From contig NC_067196.1 of assembly GCF_000699445.3 (NCBI RefSeq), positions 29,966,616 through 30,030,615 on the forward strand: a DNA stretch of 64,000 bases, in the 5' to 3' direction. Origin of the DNA: Schistosoma haematobium (taxonomy: Eukaryota; Platyhelminthes; Trematoda; Strigeidida; Schistosomatidae). How positions within the stretch are numbered: position 1 is the stretch's first letter; each line of letters starts with the position of its first letter. The notes under the pieces were generated by a model, which was not told the DNA's origin, made no database searches, and worked only from the letters and a program-made list of their open reading frames with translations. A program made the translations under genes and the position numbers. Below are positions 11,340 to 23,810 of this stretch, piece after piece.

Positions 11340-13055
11340 ACAGAACTTGTTTATATCACACTTACATGTATATAAACACTGTACTGTTTAGATAAAGTCA
11401 AGTCGTCATTAAGTAAACTATGTAAAAATAGAATTATCTTGAAATGTGGGACGAAGTAATAATATTTTAAGATTTTTCTATGGACATTTTCAACCTTTTG
11501 AGTATGAATTTCTGTATTAAACGTTTTATAAAATGATAGTTTATATAAAAATATTAAAGTTTATAAAATAAAACATGAATAAATATATACCAGCACATGA
11601 GATGATAACCATTTAGTCAGGTACGATCTATAGTTGGTTACTCAAGTGATTTTATTTTAAATGATTTTGTATTTTCTAAGTATGTACTCCATGGTAAGTA
11701 TTGGTATCTTCTGAAAGTCAGTCTCCGTATGTTCTAACAGTCCCACTTTGATCAAATAACTGTTTATAACTGTAAAAGATTATTCGGTATCCGTTGTGGT
11801 TAATAAGATATATTACATAAAATACACTTTCTTTTTTTTGTGTATGGCAATCAGAATGATGAATAGTGAAACAAAAACGATGACTACTTATTTTGTATTG
11901 CATTCTTGCGAAAATAAATAAAATTTGAATACTGGTTTGAATACTGACTGAACAAGTGAGTGATTTCAGAGAGAATGGAACGATTTTTATAGGGAGTTCG
12001 AACTGTCGAAGAAACTCAGACTACGAAGAAAAAGCTATTTGATAACCTGTGTCTAATTTCTGTTCAATAAATATGCAAAACAATATTTGAATTCTCTTTA
12101 TTGACTCATGAGATAACTCTCATGAAATTTGCAGAAAGACAACAGATTCAAGAAAGCTACTCTTTAAGTGAGTTAAGAGTTTCCTTAAACAGCCTGAAGA
12201 ATTAAAGGGTGAAACAAGGTGAGGGTGACCACCAACCTTCTTTGTTGATTAAAAAAATCATACATCTGCTTTTTCTTATCCTTTTTAATCTCTTATTCAT
12301 TGTCAAATCGATTACTGATAAAGTAGATTCAGAAATGACTACCTGTTTATATGATTTTTAACAAAACATTAAGGATTGATTTAGATAATAAACGATGAGA
12401 TCACAATTTATGGACGACCTTTGACCGAAGCTAAAAAGACCTTGAGGATGTCCACCTACATACTATGGCTAAATGAAGGTAATAAACCAACGTGAAGAAT
12501 TACGAATAATATTTACTATTGATAGTTGAGGTTAGGAATCAGATATGGGGTTTTCATCACGAACTGACATTAGCTATAATGTCAAAACTCTATTTAACCA
12601 AGTGGATGAGTAAATTTCTCACCAAAATTCAACACTTGTTATCGTAACTCTGATTGATTCGTCCATAAATTATAGTCTCACCTAATAAACGACATATTAG
12701 CTGAACATTTTGATTTATACTGATCTCTATGTATATTTCAAACAAAAGAAACTTAAGTAAAATAATTGCATTATTATAATTAAAGATCCATTTACATTCA
12801 ACAACAAAAAAATTAATCTTCAATAAATTGTATATAATAAAATTTCTATGATTATAGTTTGACTATTCAGTGGACAGATTTTCTATATAATTAAACGTGA
12901 ATCTTATTATGATTAAAGTATATATGTATAAATAGATTTCTGAATACAATATATTTCATTGTATATCTATTTCTATGCAATATTTTATAGTAAATTAACT
13001 AAGTACCATAAAGATATTACTGATAACCATATGTTATCAATAAATCTACGAATAT
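11340..13055. other. No feature recognised
   Basis: AT-rich. The 60-64 codon ORFs at 11718-11903 and 12629-12823 look like chance. Confidence 0.5.
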
Positions 13056-13132
13056 ATAATCATATATATATATATATTCTGGCTTATCTCAGAAAAAAAT
13101 AGTTACCAAATAGTTTATATGAGTAGGCGTAA

Positions 13133-13143
<11 letters not shown>

Positions 13144-13172
<29 letters not shown>
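13144..13172. repeat. (TA)n microsatellite after (CT)n
   Basis: CTCTCTCT runs directly into a TA repeat. A second short TA run is at 13058-13077. Confidence 0.9.
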
Positions 13173-13175
<3 letters not shown>

Positions 13176-13289
13176 AATGCATGTTTCTATATAAACAAAC
13201 TAATGTATATTAATCTATGTATCCATTGTAATTTCTTTCTTTTTAAAAAGGGTAGTTCATTAAATTTAATTAAATTGCATTTATATATT

Positions 13290-13290
13290 C

Positions 13291-13329
<39 letters not shown>
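13290..13329. repeat. (AAT)n microsatellite
   Basis: About 13 units of ATA/AAT; the poly-Asn reading it gives is not a gene. Confidence 0.95.
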
Positions 13330-13330
<1 letters not shown>

Positions 13331-14281
13331 ATAATACATAAATGTGATTCTAATTCTTAACCGAAATATAATATAAGTCAATATTATTTAGATAATTAGT
13401 TTTCTTTGTACAACAACAACAAAACGTATCAACCTTATGAATAACTAAGTCAATTATTCGTAAATACTATTGAAGACATGCCAAAATGAAAAAAAGACTA
13501 TTATTATTAATGATGAATCATTTGTATATATCTATATATATACCAGTTTAATTATTCTTTTTCATATGATAAAATGGATTTTTTATTTGTATAGAAAAAA
13601 AACACAACTAAATTTTAAATGAAAAATATTTTCTTTTTTTTTTTACTTTATCTCTCTATAAACATTAACTCAATTAACAGATGTTATTTCCCTTTTTTCT
13701 TTTCTTTTTTTCTCGCAAAATCGTTTCTTCACAGTAATTTTTAAAAGAAAAATCTAATATTGTACAGTATTATATTTGTAATTCATGTTGAAACTGTTAA
13801 TATTAATTGAATATTGAATAGTAATTACATATCATATTTAATAATAATGATTAAATTTTATTGATCAAGTTAGGATATTATCATCTATATAGATAAATAA
13901 TTAAATTAAATTAATTCATGTATTTGTAATATTCTAATAGGTAGAAAAAATTTTTCCGATGTTTCGTGACTTAATATAAGTCACTTCTTCGGAAAAATAA
14001 ATAATCAATCTAAAATTCATCTAACTTTAAATAACACAAAAAAGCAACACAAGAATAGTATCAATTTATTCGAAATTAATTAAGCTATTAAACATTATTT
14101 TAATGTTAAATGTCGACAATTAATTTAATGACCACAATTAAACTTTCTAACAGATTACATTTGATTATTTATTCATTCAAAGTTCATTATGTTTCTTTCT
14201 TCTTGGTATTATTATTATAACTCCTATCATTTATTTTTGTATAGCTTCATTAACATTTCGTTTTTCATTGTTATTATTATG

Positions 14282-14800
14282 CCCCCAAATGCCCTGGTAT
14301 GGCCGAGAGTCGGGAAAGTCCGCTATTCCTCACGAAATGCTCTCACATGGCCACGCATATATAGCCTCTGCCAGGAAAGTTCTACTCACTACCTTCTTGA
14401 GGCGAGGGTGTTGTTTACAAAATTAAGAGAACGAAAAGTGAATATCCGACGCTTTAACCGGGTTGGTGGACATGGTGAGTTCACTCAGGGGAGTTGGAAA
14501 ATCCTGATTCCATAACAGTGGTGCACATGGGCTCCAGGATCCTCAGAGAACAGATGGCATATAAACCAATTATTGGACACCGGCTACCATGAGACTGCAT
14601 CTAACGTTGCTCCACTGCCTTATGGATTAGACCTTTATGTCAAAAGCTTGGGGTAAGGCCTCCTAAGAAAACCAACTGCTTCGGTTTGAGCACCGAGGCA
14701 GTATCCCAGCCCTCGGACAAATCGAATGACTTATGTGGCACATATCTATTTGGTGCTTTCTTGTACTGAGGTTTATGTATTTAAATAAATAAATAATAAA
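14282..14800 (+). mobile_element. LINE 3' end, copy 1 (diverged)
   Basis: Homologous to 43984-44506 and to the minus strand of 57294-57805. Shared landmarks are TCTCACATGGCCACG, GAACGAAAAGTGAA, TTAACCGGGTTGGTGG, GGCTCCAGGATCCT, CCAATTATTGG and a tail of AAATAAATAAATAA. The TAAA-type tail and common 3' end indicate a 5'-truncated non-LTR retrotransposon of a schistosome SR/Perere-type family; I cannot say which. Confidence 0.75.
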
Positions 14801-14809
14801 TAAATTATT

Positions 14810-15690
14810 ATTATGCATGATAAAATGATGTATTATTCTGTTAGGTTTGAAATTTTCAGATTAGAGGCTAATATAAACAAGACGTAAGATTACTTACAGA
14901 CAATACATTTTGCTTATTATTATTATTATTATTGCGTTTGATATATATTTTTTGATTAAAATATTCTATATTTAAATAAACAAATAATCTAACTTTCATT
15001 ATGATATATCACAGTTTAATGTAAGTTATAAAGGTGAGGGAAAATTAGGTACCTACTGTTTAAAATAACAGGAAATAGAAACAGTAAACTAATTGTTATG
15101 TACATATGAATAAAGCAATAGTTCTAAATGCATCTGTAAATGGATTTGTTTTTTTAATTTATTTATAGTTTAATGTAAAAATTCTAAAGTGTAATGATAA
15201 ATTGAATACCTATGGATATTTACTGCAAAACAGTTAAAAATATCAAATCAGTAAAAGTATAAGGGTATACAAAGTCAGAGAAATAATTAAAGTTATTCAC
15301 CTTAATTGCGAGTAATTTAACTGAAATCTCTTGCTAGCTAGGTGATATAATAAGCATTGTTTTAATTAATTAAAGTCTAAACGAGTTAAAGAGTTAGGTT
15401 TTACCATACAGCTCCAATATTTAATCACGTTTATTTTTACTGTTAATATTTGTAAATATGCACGTTAATTTACTCAGGAAAAGACTCTACTACTGAGCAG
15501 TTTTGTCTTCTGATATCCTTACAACTAGAAGCGTATATCAATAAGTCGGTTTGGTGAGTGGTAATCGTTTGTACATATTGCATCCTTGAGTGTAATCTAT
15601 TGATCAGGAATTCTCCTTTCTTATTTCAACAGGCAAATCTATATGTTGTATCCTGGTGAAGATTAAATTATGGGTAACTTCTATGAGCCA
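14810..15690. other. No feature recognised
   Basis: AT-rich; contains a short (TAT)n run at about 14917-14934. Confidence 0.45.
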
Positions 15691-16150
15691 TTAATAGACT
15701 AATATTATACATTAATTCTTATTTCATAACTATTGAGTAACTAGATTAGGTATATTTATAATCCTCTTATTATAAGCATTATTTTGATCTATAGACTATT
15801 ATTATACAACTCAATATTATCAAGTTATACCCAGTTTATTTATCACAGTGTCTCACAATCACAGTCACTTTGCTGCTTGATTTTGTACAAATGTTATTTC
15901 CTACTTTATGGTACGGTGTGGTCTGGTTTGCTTGTAATTAAACCAAGTGTGTCTGAAATAAGTGATCCACGTGGTGGGAACTGTTATTTGCGTCCTGGAC
16001 TCAGCAGGCAGGGCTAGCCAGGGAAAAGAACCAACAACGACGCTAGGCTTTTCATACTGGTCGGCACATCATTGGTTTGGCACAGTGATAACATTGTGTA
16101 AGTGATATTCTGCTTGGTTACCTTACCACGTGATAAATTAACCGACCAAA
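15690..16150 (+). repeat. LTR-like or other dispersed repeat, copy 1
   Basis: It shares with 32060-32345 the order GAGTAACTAGAT, CACAGTxTC, AATCACAGT, GxTTGxTTTTGTA, and TTTATGGTACGGTGTGGTCTG. A GC-richer block follows, with TCCTGGACTCAGCAGGCAGG. It may be a long terminal repeat plus internal start of an LTR retrotransposon; no terminal TG...CA ends or primer site were proven. Confidence 0.4.
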
Positions 16151-16154
16151 AGTC

Positions 16155-16160
<6 letters not shown>

Positions 16161-16190
<30 letters not shown>
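16161..16190. repeat. (AT)n microsatellite
   Basis: Perfect 30 bp AT run. Confidence 0.95.
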
Positions 16191-16195
<5 letters not shown>

Positions 16196-16199
16196 GTCT

Positions 16200-17825
16200 C
16201 AATTACAAATTTCGACAGGCCGACTCTGATTTCATATTACTTTATCAAAGTATGTATGCTAATTATATTTAGATGTTCAAATCGTAATATCATTGCTTTG
16301 CTCAATCTAAAATTTACAATAGATTGGTAGATTCATATCTGTTTGGATGTACTTTAAATATTACATTAAAGTATTTGTTTATGCATAGGATTTTAACTTT
16401 TATGACTGATATCAACAACGGGAACATTTTCATGTAATCTTATTTGAAATTAGTTTATAAGTAATTTGCTGCAATTTTATTATTAATTTTACAAGTAGCT
16501 AAGAATGAGAAGTACAGTATACTTTGATGAATGTATTAAATGTTTACTTTTCATTAATTTTCCTTCACATGGTTACAAGATTATTATTATACTGAAGATA
16601 TCTGATGTAAGCAGTTTAACTAATTACTTTTCCTAGCATAAAAAACGTCCAAAATGCAACTATAAATTTGAAATCATCATGACAATGTTTTGAATGAAAT
16701 GACAACCCATATATTTTTATCACTAAGACTTTTAGCATTTATTCAGACATAGATTTATTTTGTTTGATCGCGTTATATAGATAATAGTGACATAATAAAT
16801 GATATTTATTATCCACCAACGTTTTAAGTTAGTCCACACCAAGTAGATGTTTTCAATAAGATTCTTTATAAAATTCCAATCTATGCAATTAATCACATAA
16901 AGTGTAACCTTTCAGATCATATTTCCTGTTGCACACTGTAATAATATGTCCTCATTATTATTTAATAATTCTTTTTCATTGTGATGCAAACATTCATAAA
17001 CTAAATAAATTCTTTTTCTTATTCAAATCATACTGTGTATATACTACTATTAAATTTATCATTTATGATATAATATCTGCTTACATGTCATATCTCTGTT
17101 TGTTCACTTTCGAAAGGAATACATATTACTTAAAAAAAAACATATGAAAATGAATGTCAAGGTATATGGTTATATCTTTCTTTTCTTATTTGGGTTATAA
17201 ATCACTTTCATACTATTTATAAATAAATTTTCATTATTGATTTATAATGATAGCAAACAATGGATGATACAATAGAAATAAATGCTAACATAGTTAACCT
17301 AATTTTGTGATGAGGAGACCCATATATGTATATATGGTTCATTCAAACTGTTGCAACATTTACAAAACGAAAGTTAATATGAATATATATCTGACTTTTT
17401 AACAAAGGAATGAAGAGTAATAATAACTGAAGAAGATCAAAACATGTTACAAAACACGTTGGGCAATTTAATATTTGTGTTTTTGTTATCATTTCAAAAT
17501 GACTTCATTTATATCCAATAAATTCTATTAATTAGTATACAAGAAAGAAAAATGTGTATACAAATAAAGAATATACATCATGAATAATAAAAATGGAAAA
17601 CAAATAATGTAAAAATTGAGAGCGGGGTGGTAATGGTGGTGGTAGTAGGAAATGATTGTAATTTGTTGAATTTGATTTGTCTATTATTTAGATTGTTCCT
17701 CAAGTAGCGTGTATATTAAAAGTTAAGAATGATTGAACTGTCAAAAATCAATTTAATTAACTGATATAATTATAGTTATAAGTGAATCAAGACCTTAATT
17801 CGTTGTTATTGTACTATAGTTTGAA
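16200..17825. other. No feature recognised
   Basis: AT-rich; a 72-codon ORF at 16929-17147 has no support. Confidence 0.5.
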
Positions 17826-17835
17826 ATTATTTGAG

Positions 17836-18107
17836 GGCAACTGAGGCAGTAACTCACTGAAGACAATAGTAGACGGTCGCGCAATTTCGTGGATTGATTG
17901 AAGTTAGATATTAACACTATTGGATGCTGACTCAATGGTCTAGAAGTTAAGCAATTGCGCGCGAGACCGATAAGCTTTGGATTCGGATCCCACGAGTGGG
18001 ATCGTGGATGCACACTGTTGAGTAGTCCCATACTAGAACGAAACGACCGTTCACTGCTTCCAGGTTTTTCATGGTGGTCTAGCTTTAATAGACTCATGAT
18101 CTCAACT
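17836..18107 (+). mobile_element. Family B SINE, nearly full length, ribozyme broken
   Basis: It contains the body GGTCGCGCAATTTCGTGG, a tRNA-like part with a decayed A box (CTGACTCAATGG) and B box (GGATTCGGATCC), the hammerhead segment and the tail through ATGATCTCAACTATT. The core reads TTGAGTA for CTGANGA, though GAAA is kept. The head is replaced or decayed. Confidence 0.8.
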
Positions 18108-18296
18108 ATTAAATTATGAAATATAAGTTGAATAATAATTTTACATTTTATATTTGTATTTAAAAAGAAAAGAAAAGATTATTTATATTATATCACAATA
18201 GTATGTATATTTGCAGTAACATTTATTATTTTGGTTAAAATATTAGATTTTTAAACGTTTTTAAAATTTGAATAAGAAATATTAGTGAAACGACTC

Positions 18297-18425
18297 CTTG
18301 GAATAGATGGATTGTAGCTATCAGTGAAGTTCAGTACGCTTATTTTATGGCATTTAGGACGCACTGGCTGAATTATACCTGGATCACAGTGTTGATATTT
18401 ATATTGAGACTCGAATCCAGTAATT
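18297..18425 (-). mobile_element. Diverged relative of family A
   Basis: Minus strand: a B-box-like GGATTCGAGTCTC, then ATCAACACTGTGAT, CAGGTATAATTCAGCCAG, a segment replacing the hammerhead (GCGTCCTAAATGCC), and CACTGATAGC, ATCCATCT. The order matches family A unit by unit, but the catalytic bases are not present. It is an old copy or a sister subfamily. Confidence 0.6.
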
Positions 18426-18429
18426 ATTT

Positions 18430-19318
18430 CTTCAACGGGGACAACTAATGCACATATATCAACAGTAATGACTCAGTCCGCAGTATCAGTAACAGGATAA
18501 CTAGAATCCTTACTGTTAGTGATAAACAGTAGGTTTTCTTTTATTTTCATCTGTTCTGAATACTCTTCACGTATATGGACATAAAAAAACTTGAGTCAAT
18601 TTCCTTAAGACAGATTTCAGTATATTTATTGTAAAATATCTATTTTTAACTTTTACAGTTGGTAAATTCCTATTGTAAATATATAAAATTGAATGAAACA
18701 GTGTATGCTGTTGAAATTTGTCTTTTTGGATGAATACTTAGATATTGCTTGGATTTGGGAATTGATTACATTTTGGATAGTGGTTATCAAAACTTTATAG
18801 GAGGTTTATTGTTTCGTTTTCAGTATTTGTTAGTCATTTCATGGGTATAAGCATCTGACGAAACGTTACATCTTTTATCACTGTAAAAATCTCAAGTTCT
18901 AGAATACATGAAATAAAAATTGGTTTAGTGGGGACTGGATAATAAAGTATATACAATAATAAAATAATAATGATAGTTATGGTAATAATAATAATTATAA
19001 CAATATTAAAAATTATAGGTAACTTCAAACAAAATTGTGTATCTACCATGGTAATGATGAATTGATTATTATCTCTTTCTGAACATATAAATTCAATCTG
19101 AATGTTTTGACTACTACATTACTTCAGCAAAACAAAGAGCAGTTGCTTTGATCTGTCCTTAGGATATTAAATAATATCCCCTCTATCAATTAAATGCATT
19201 ACTTAAAGCCTTTACAATGATTATTACTCCACATTACTTTATATAGTACGGTTACATTTTAATAGAAATCTGGTTATAAGTAGCTTATAAGAAATCATGT
19301 AATGAAACAAATTCATAT
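18430..19318. other. No feature recognised
   Basis: AT-rich sequence with an ATA/ATT-rich patch near 18955-19005. Confidence 0.5.
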
Positions 19319-19330
19319 TATTTGATTTCA

Positions 19331-19431
19331 GTAGTTGAGATCATGAGTCAATTGAAGCTAGACCACCATGGAAAACCTGGAAGCACTGGACAGCCGTTTC
19401 GTCCTATTGTGGGACTCCTCAGTAGTGTTAT
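19331..19431 (-). mobile_element. Family B ribozyme-tail element, minimal 101 bp copy
   Basis: As at 2586, only the hammerhead and tail are present. A 10 bp direct repeat flanks it, TTTGATTTCA (19321-19330) and TTTGACTTCA (19432-19441), one mismatch. On the minus strand the unit starts a few bases before CTGAGGA. The same boundary at two unlinked insertions points to a recurring short form that begins at the ribozyme. Confidence 0.8.
19384..19428 (-). ncRNA. Hammerhead ribozyme, family B, core intact
   Basis: Minus strand: CTGAGGA (19422-19416), stem II GTCC...GGAC, GAAA (19400-19397), stem III ACGGCTGT (near-palindrome). Predicted cleavage is between 19389 and 19388 after GTC. Stem I (CACTA against CAGTG) has a mismatch next to the core. 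It is in the sense direction of the putative VWC-gene intron. Confidence 0.75.
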
Positions 19432-19712
19432 TTTGACTTCATTTAAATGAACTTTTGAACAAAATGGATTGTATGTAATCTTAAAAGTGTCTTAATAACA
19501 AATTGTCACTATCTGATTTCAATTTAAAACGTTTTTCACTTGTAAAGGCTGTAAAATACATTCACAACATAATAATTTACAATCTATTGTAACCTCACAG
19601 TTTCTATTTTTAGTTAAATATTTACATAAACAAAAATTCACTTATCACATACCAAAAAAATTCTAAATCATCAGATCAAAAATTTTGTATTTTTTTAAGA
19701 GAAAAATATTTC

Positions 19713-19850
19713 AATGGTTGAGATCATGAATCAGTTGAAGCTAGACCACTATGGAAAACCCGGAAGCATTGGACGGCCGTTTCGTCTTATTGTGAGACTT
19801 CTCAGCAGTGCACACCCATGACCTTGCCTCGCGAGATTCGAACTAAATCC
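19713..19850 (-). mobile_element. Family B fragment (tail, ribozyme, part of tRNA-like region)
   Basis: It runs from the tail GTTGAGATCATGAATCA to the B-box complement GAGATTCGAACTAAATCC. The core is CTGAGAA (G8 to A), so the ribozyme should be inactive, while GAAA and stem III ACGGCCGT are kept. Confidence 0.8.
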
Positions 19851-19994
19851 GTTTTGACTTAATATTCTAGTGGTGTTATTAAAGTGGATTTCGACAATCA
19901 GCCACATTTTATAAATACGGTATAACTATACCTTAGGCATGAACAAGTGATTTCTTTAGATTATTTGAATTCACGTATCTCAAGTGTACTATTT

Positions 19995-21460
19995 CTAGAC
20001 TGTTTTCTTTAATGACACATAATAATTTAACGAAAGTAACTCGTGTTGTTGTTGAAGGAAAATTAAAGATACTTCTGTGTGGATAACTGTCTGCTTGACG
20101 AGTTTGAGAGAGATGGAGAGTAAATTAGAAACGTGAAAGCGATAATAACAAGTAATTAAGATTAAAGAGATTAGAAGACAATAGAATGGTATGTTAATAA
20201 TCAAATTAGGTGTTAAGGCCATTGAAGAACGATAGCTTGCACGTTTCTCGTTTCCACGTAGTGCTCAGGTTTGACAAAATGGATTACAAACGCTTCTGCG
20301 ATGCACATGTTATTGACTTACCGTACTCTTAAGTTTAGTCGTTTGATTTTGAGGGATGTATATCAGGTGAACCCGTGTGATTATACTGAACAGGATGTTT
20401 CAATGTCGAACTAGTGATTGTTTTACATTTTCCTTTTAAAAGCTACCCGGGATAATGTTTAGAGCTGCAATTAGAAAGCGCTTGCTTTTTGCGGTCAATT
20501 TTATCTATGAACAAAATTATGTGGCTAAATGTGGGAGTTTATCTTTAACACATTCTTGAATGATAGGGCTCCTGGAAAAGACGATGGGAAGCGTAGTAGC
20601 ATGAAGGGTTATTCTCGAAATCCTATGAACTCCACCGTAGTGATGGCAAATTATATCATCATCTTGAAGAGTAAATAATCAGCCTAGATTACTAGACTGA
20701 GAACACAGAGCTAAAACGTTAATTTAATTATTTAGTGACAACTAAAGAAATTTTACAATTTAGAACAATGCTGAGAGTCTGAGGAATACACTTTAAATCG
20801 AGATCAGAAAACAGAATACGCTGTACTTTCATGATCATCCTAATTTTAAGAATATTTGATCTACTGTGACCAAAGCAAATAAATAATCAAATTATATCTG
20901 AGATGTTATTATTAATTCCGTAAGTCGAATTATACTTTTCCTCAGAAGATAAAATATAAGAGGTCCTGATCCAAAAAGAGCACTTGAAGGAGCAAGATGT
21001 TTATTTAAACAACTTCTTAGGTGTTAGAATCAAAATATAATAAGGTTGCGTTTGTGATGAATAAAACCTTTTAACCACTGGTATGGATGTAGTTCACCTT
21101 TAAAATAGTCAGAATTCAATAAATATTCAATGTATGATTAACTTTTCAACCTTAGTTCGATTGCTAATCGGAAACAGTACTTCACCAATCATCCAGTTGT
21201 CCACTATAGATTTATTTATAACGTTTTTCTAGTTCTAGAACAGAATTACTTTTTATTTAAATAATCAAATTTATTCATAAAGTTGATTAGATTATATGAA
21301 TTTGTTTGTTATTAATGTAGACTCTAAAGTGAGCTAATCCACTGAATAATATCGTTTAGAGAACAGTTAGAATTAAGGAAGTGATTGATGATTATAATTT
21401 TCACTGTCGCACTTGCTACAAAGTATTAAAATGGGTTAGACATAGGCATTTCGAAAGAAA
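19995..21460. other. No feature recognised
   Basis: 20220-20660 is somewhat less AT-rich than its surroundings and may be an old repeat, but I cannot name it. The ORF at 19995-20222 is hydrophobic without family resemblance. Confidence 0.4.
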
Positions 21461-21467
21461 ATGGAAC

Positions 21468-21556
21468 CCGTTATGGTCTTTTCATATTGGTACGAAACAA
21501 TTGTCCAGTGCTTTCTGATTTTTTTTAATGGTCAGTCATAATCAAAATCATCTTTA
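21468..21556 (+). mobile_element. Decayed family B ribozyme-tail remnant
   Basis: CATATTGGTACGAAACAA, GTCCAGTGCTTTCTG and TTTAATGGTCAGTC follow the family B order, but CTGANGA is gone. Confidence 0.5.
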
Positions 21557-21899
21557 AAGAAAAAGACCGACTTTCCCCAATTTTATTTATTGAGTATGAA
21601 TTTTCGATGATGAAATGCTTCATTAAGTGTTTATAATGTCACAGAGTCATTAACCATAAAACTTTTAAGCGGCACTTTCGTACAATATGAGGAGTTATTG
21701 AAACAAACATTTAAACGAATTGAAAAAATGTTCATTTGTCTGTGTTGAATGTTCACTTTGATTCTTTTTTCTGTCACACTTCAATATTCTATCTGTTATT
21801 GTTAGCTAAATTAAGAATAAATAAAGCGATAAATTTTGTTTTTTCAGAACAGATATGATTGCTAGTTTTTTTGTTGAAATTATATAATCTATACATATT

Positions 21900-22305
21900 A
21901 GAACAAATAGGACAAATAGGACGAAATGCGCGTTCTGGATTCCATTGCTAACCACTATCCATCTTTGCTTATAATGCTTGTGAATCAAGCCAATATCAAG
22001 GCAATATGCACAGTATACACATATGCCAATAAGAGACTGATCAATTACAGTCCTATACATAAATGGGAAGATTCAAGTAAACAATATCAAGTGAATTTAA
22101 ATTCCACCACATTACACGAGCATTTGGCTACCGGGGATCAGTAGCTTAGTGGATAACGCAATGGCGTTTGAAGTGGACGGTGCTGGGTTTGAGTCCCAGA
22201 GTGAAAATCAATTGTGATATGTAAGTACATTCAGCTGACGAGTTCGAACTAGGACGAAACGCGCGTTCTGGGTTCTACTGCTAGCTAATATCCATCTTTG
22301 CTTAA
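21900..22305 (+). mobile_element. Family A, more than one tandem unit (satellite-like)
   Basis: The sequence enters at the 3' half of one hammerhead (TAGGACGAAATGCGCG), passes through a whole unit and ends just after a second, complete hammerhead. In between are tRNA-like boxes: A box TAGCTTAGTGG (22142-22152) and B box GGTTTGAGTCC (22186-22196). This is the tandem arrangement expected of Sm-alpha satellite DNA, where a multimeric transcript could be cut into monomers. Confidence 0.85.
22221..22281 (+). ncRNA. Hammerhead ribozyme, Sm-alpha type, core intact
   Basis: CTGACGA (22235-22241), stem II GTTC...GGAC with a G-T pair, GAAA (22256-22259), palindromic stem III ACGCGCGT (22259-22266). 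The cleavage triplet is GTT in place of GTC, which still fits the NUH rule. Stem I pairs TTCAG with CTGGG. Confidence 0.8.
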
Positions 22306-22699
22306 AACTTAATTGTGACTCAGTACTGAATTTCAATTAATTGTCATTTTTTCTCAAATGTTTATATTTTATGTCAGTTTATAAGTAGAAGTATTTCCTT
22401 CAACTCAATTGCATGTTTGTGCAACTTTATCCCGTGTTACTGAAAACAAAGTTAAATGAAACTAACATATTTCAATATTGTTGGAGCCGACAAGACAGTT
22501 CATTTCGTCATATAAGAAGTCAATAAATTTAAAGAAACAATGGACTTCAAAAATCTCTAGGAGAAATCATTACTAGTTAGAAATACAATCGAACAAGTGG
22601 TGACTAGGTTTTACACTTTTATAACCAGCATGAAGTAATTTTTTCTGATGATACTAACGTTAGTTGGCTTGAATGCTTAATGTATATACGGTCCACCAA

Positions 22700-22830
22700 T
22701 CACTTTAACAATTGTTGCAGCTCTTCTAGGGCTAATGCTGGTCTTAAGCTCGGGTAATGAGGAGGGTTAGGGGTGGGATCGGTAACCCCATCCCGTAGGA
22801 AACAACCTTGCTAAAAAAAGCTAACCGGAA
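22700..22830 (+). repeat. Non-LTR element block, related to 10755-10870
   Basis: It shares GCTxTTxTAGGG, CTxAAGxxxGGGTA, GGAGGGTT, AACCCCATCCCGTAG and CAACCTTxCTAAAAAAA with the block at 10755-10870. Confidence 0.6.
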
Positions 22831-22889
22831 AAACGATTCAAAAAACTAGATCGATCAAGGCTCATTTCTCTATTTCAAGGTTTTTTATC

Positions 22890-23115
22890 TGTACTGTAGT
22901 GTGTGCTATTTTCTCTGATAGATATAAGTAGTACGTGGTCGGTCGGAAGTGGAGTGCTGGGTAGTAGAAGACCGAATTAAAGAAAACGGAAAGAAAATCA
23001 GATAGGAATCAAACTAACAACAGAAATAGTGGAATGATGGAGTAGGTCAGGGACAAAGCACAGAAGATACGCAAGTGATGCATTTAATGTATGATTTGCA
23101 CGTTTTGCTAGTCTA
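22890..23115 (+). repeat. Dispersed repeat, related to 5410-5656
   Basis: It contains ATAAGTAGTACGTGG, GGAATGATGGAG and TGTATGATTTGCACG, in the same order as in the 5410 copy. Confidence 0.5.
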
Positions 23116-23810
23116 CTTTGTAACTTTGCATTAGATAATAAATTGGTCTATGCACCTGAGTTTTTGATTACTTCAGTACTACTTCTAACTTTATAACACT
23201 CAATGGATCTTAACTAAATTATGTAATCAATTAAGCTCAAAAATGTCTGTTTTCTTCGTATGTTCACCTCAAATACATATTTAGAACATATGGAAACATA
23301 CATTACTAAAATAGTATTTTGTAACCAAAATGATGCTTTCATCTTTAGAAATATAATGATTTTTTGAATGGTCAGTTGTCAAATATATGTAATCATCAAA
23401 GTACGTCTTATAATCTCAGTGTGTAAACATTTTTACTGCATTAAGAAACTGAGTTCACCAAAATTTATAATCTGTTAATCAATAGTATAATGATGTACTT
23501 TTAAATACCAGTTAACATTTAAATTAATGACTCAACTCAGAAAGTCATTAGTCATATACTTTCGATGTTTGAAATATGTTTTATTTGTAAAATGAAGGCG
23601 GTGTTGTTTAGGATTCTTTCAAAATGTATTGCGAAATATTTTAAAAAACTTCAGTTAGTCAGGTGCAACGTGGAAGCTAGCACATGTGTATATCAGTTCA
23701 AGTTGACATATTCAGATGGGATTGTCAGAGCGATCTCAGAGTATTAAAGATCGTGACAGGATTAATAGTATAATATACAAGGAACACTGAGAAGAAAGTG
23801 TCAGTATTAA

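Noticed and set aside
14189..14515. 108-codon ORF
   Set aside because: Starts in AT-rich sequence and runs into the LINE 3' end; no protein family.
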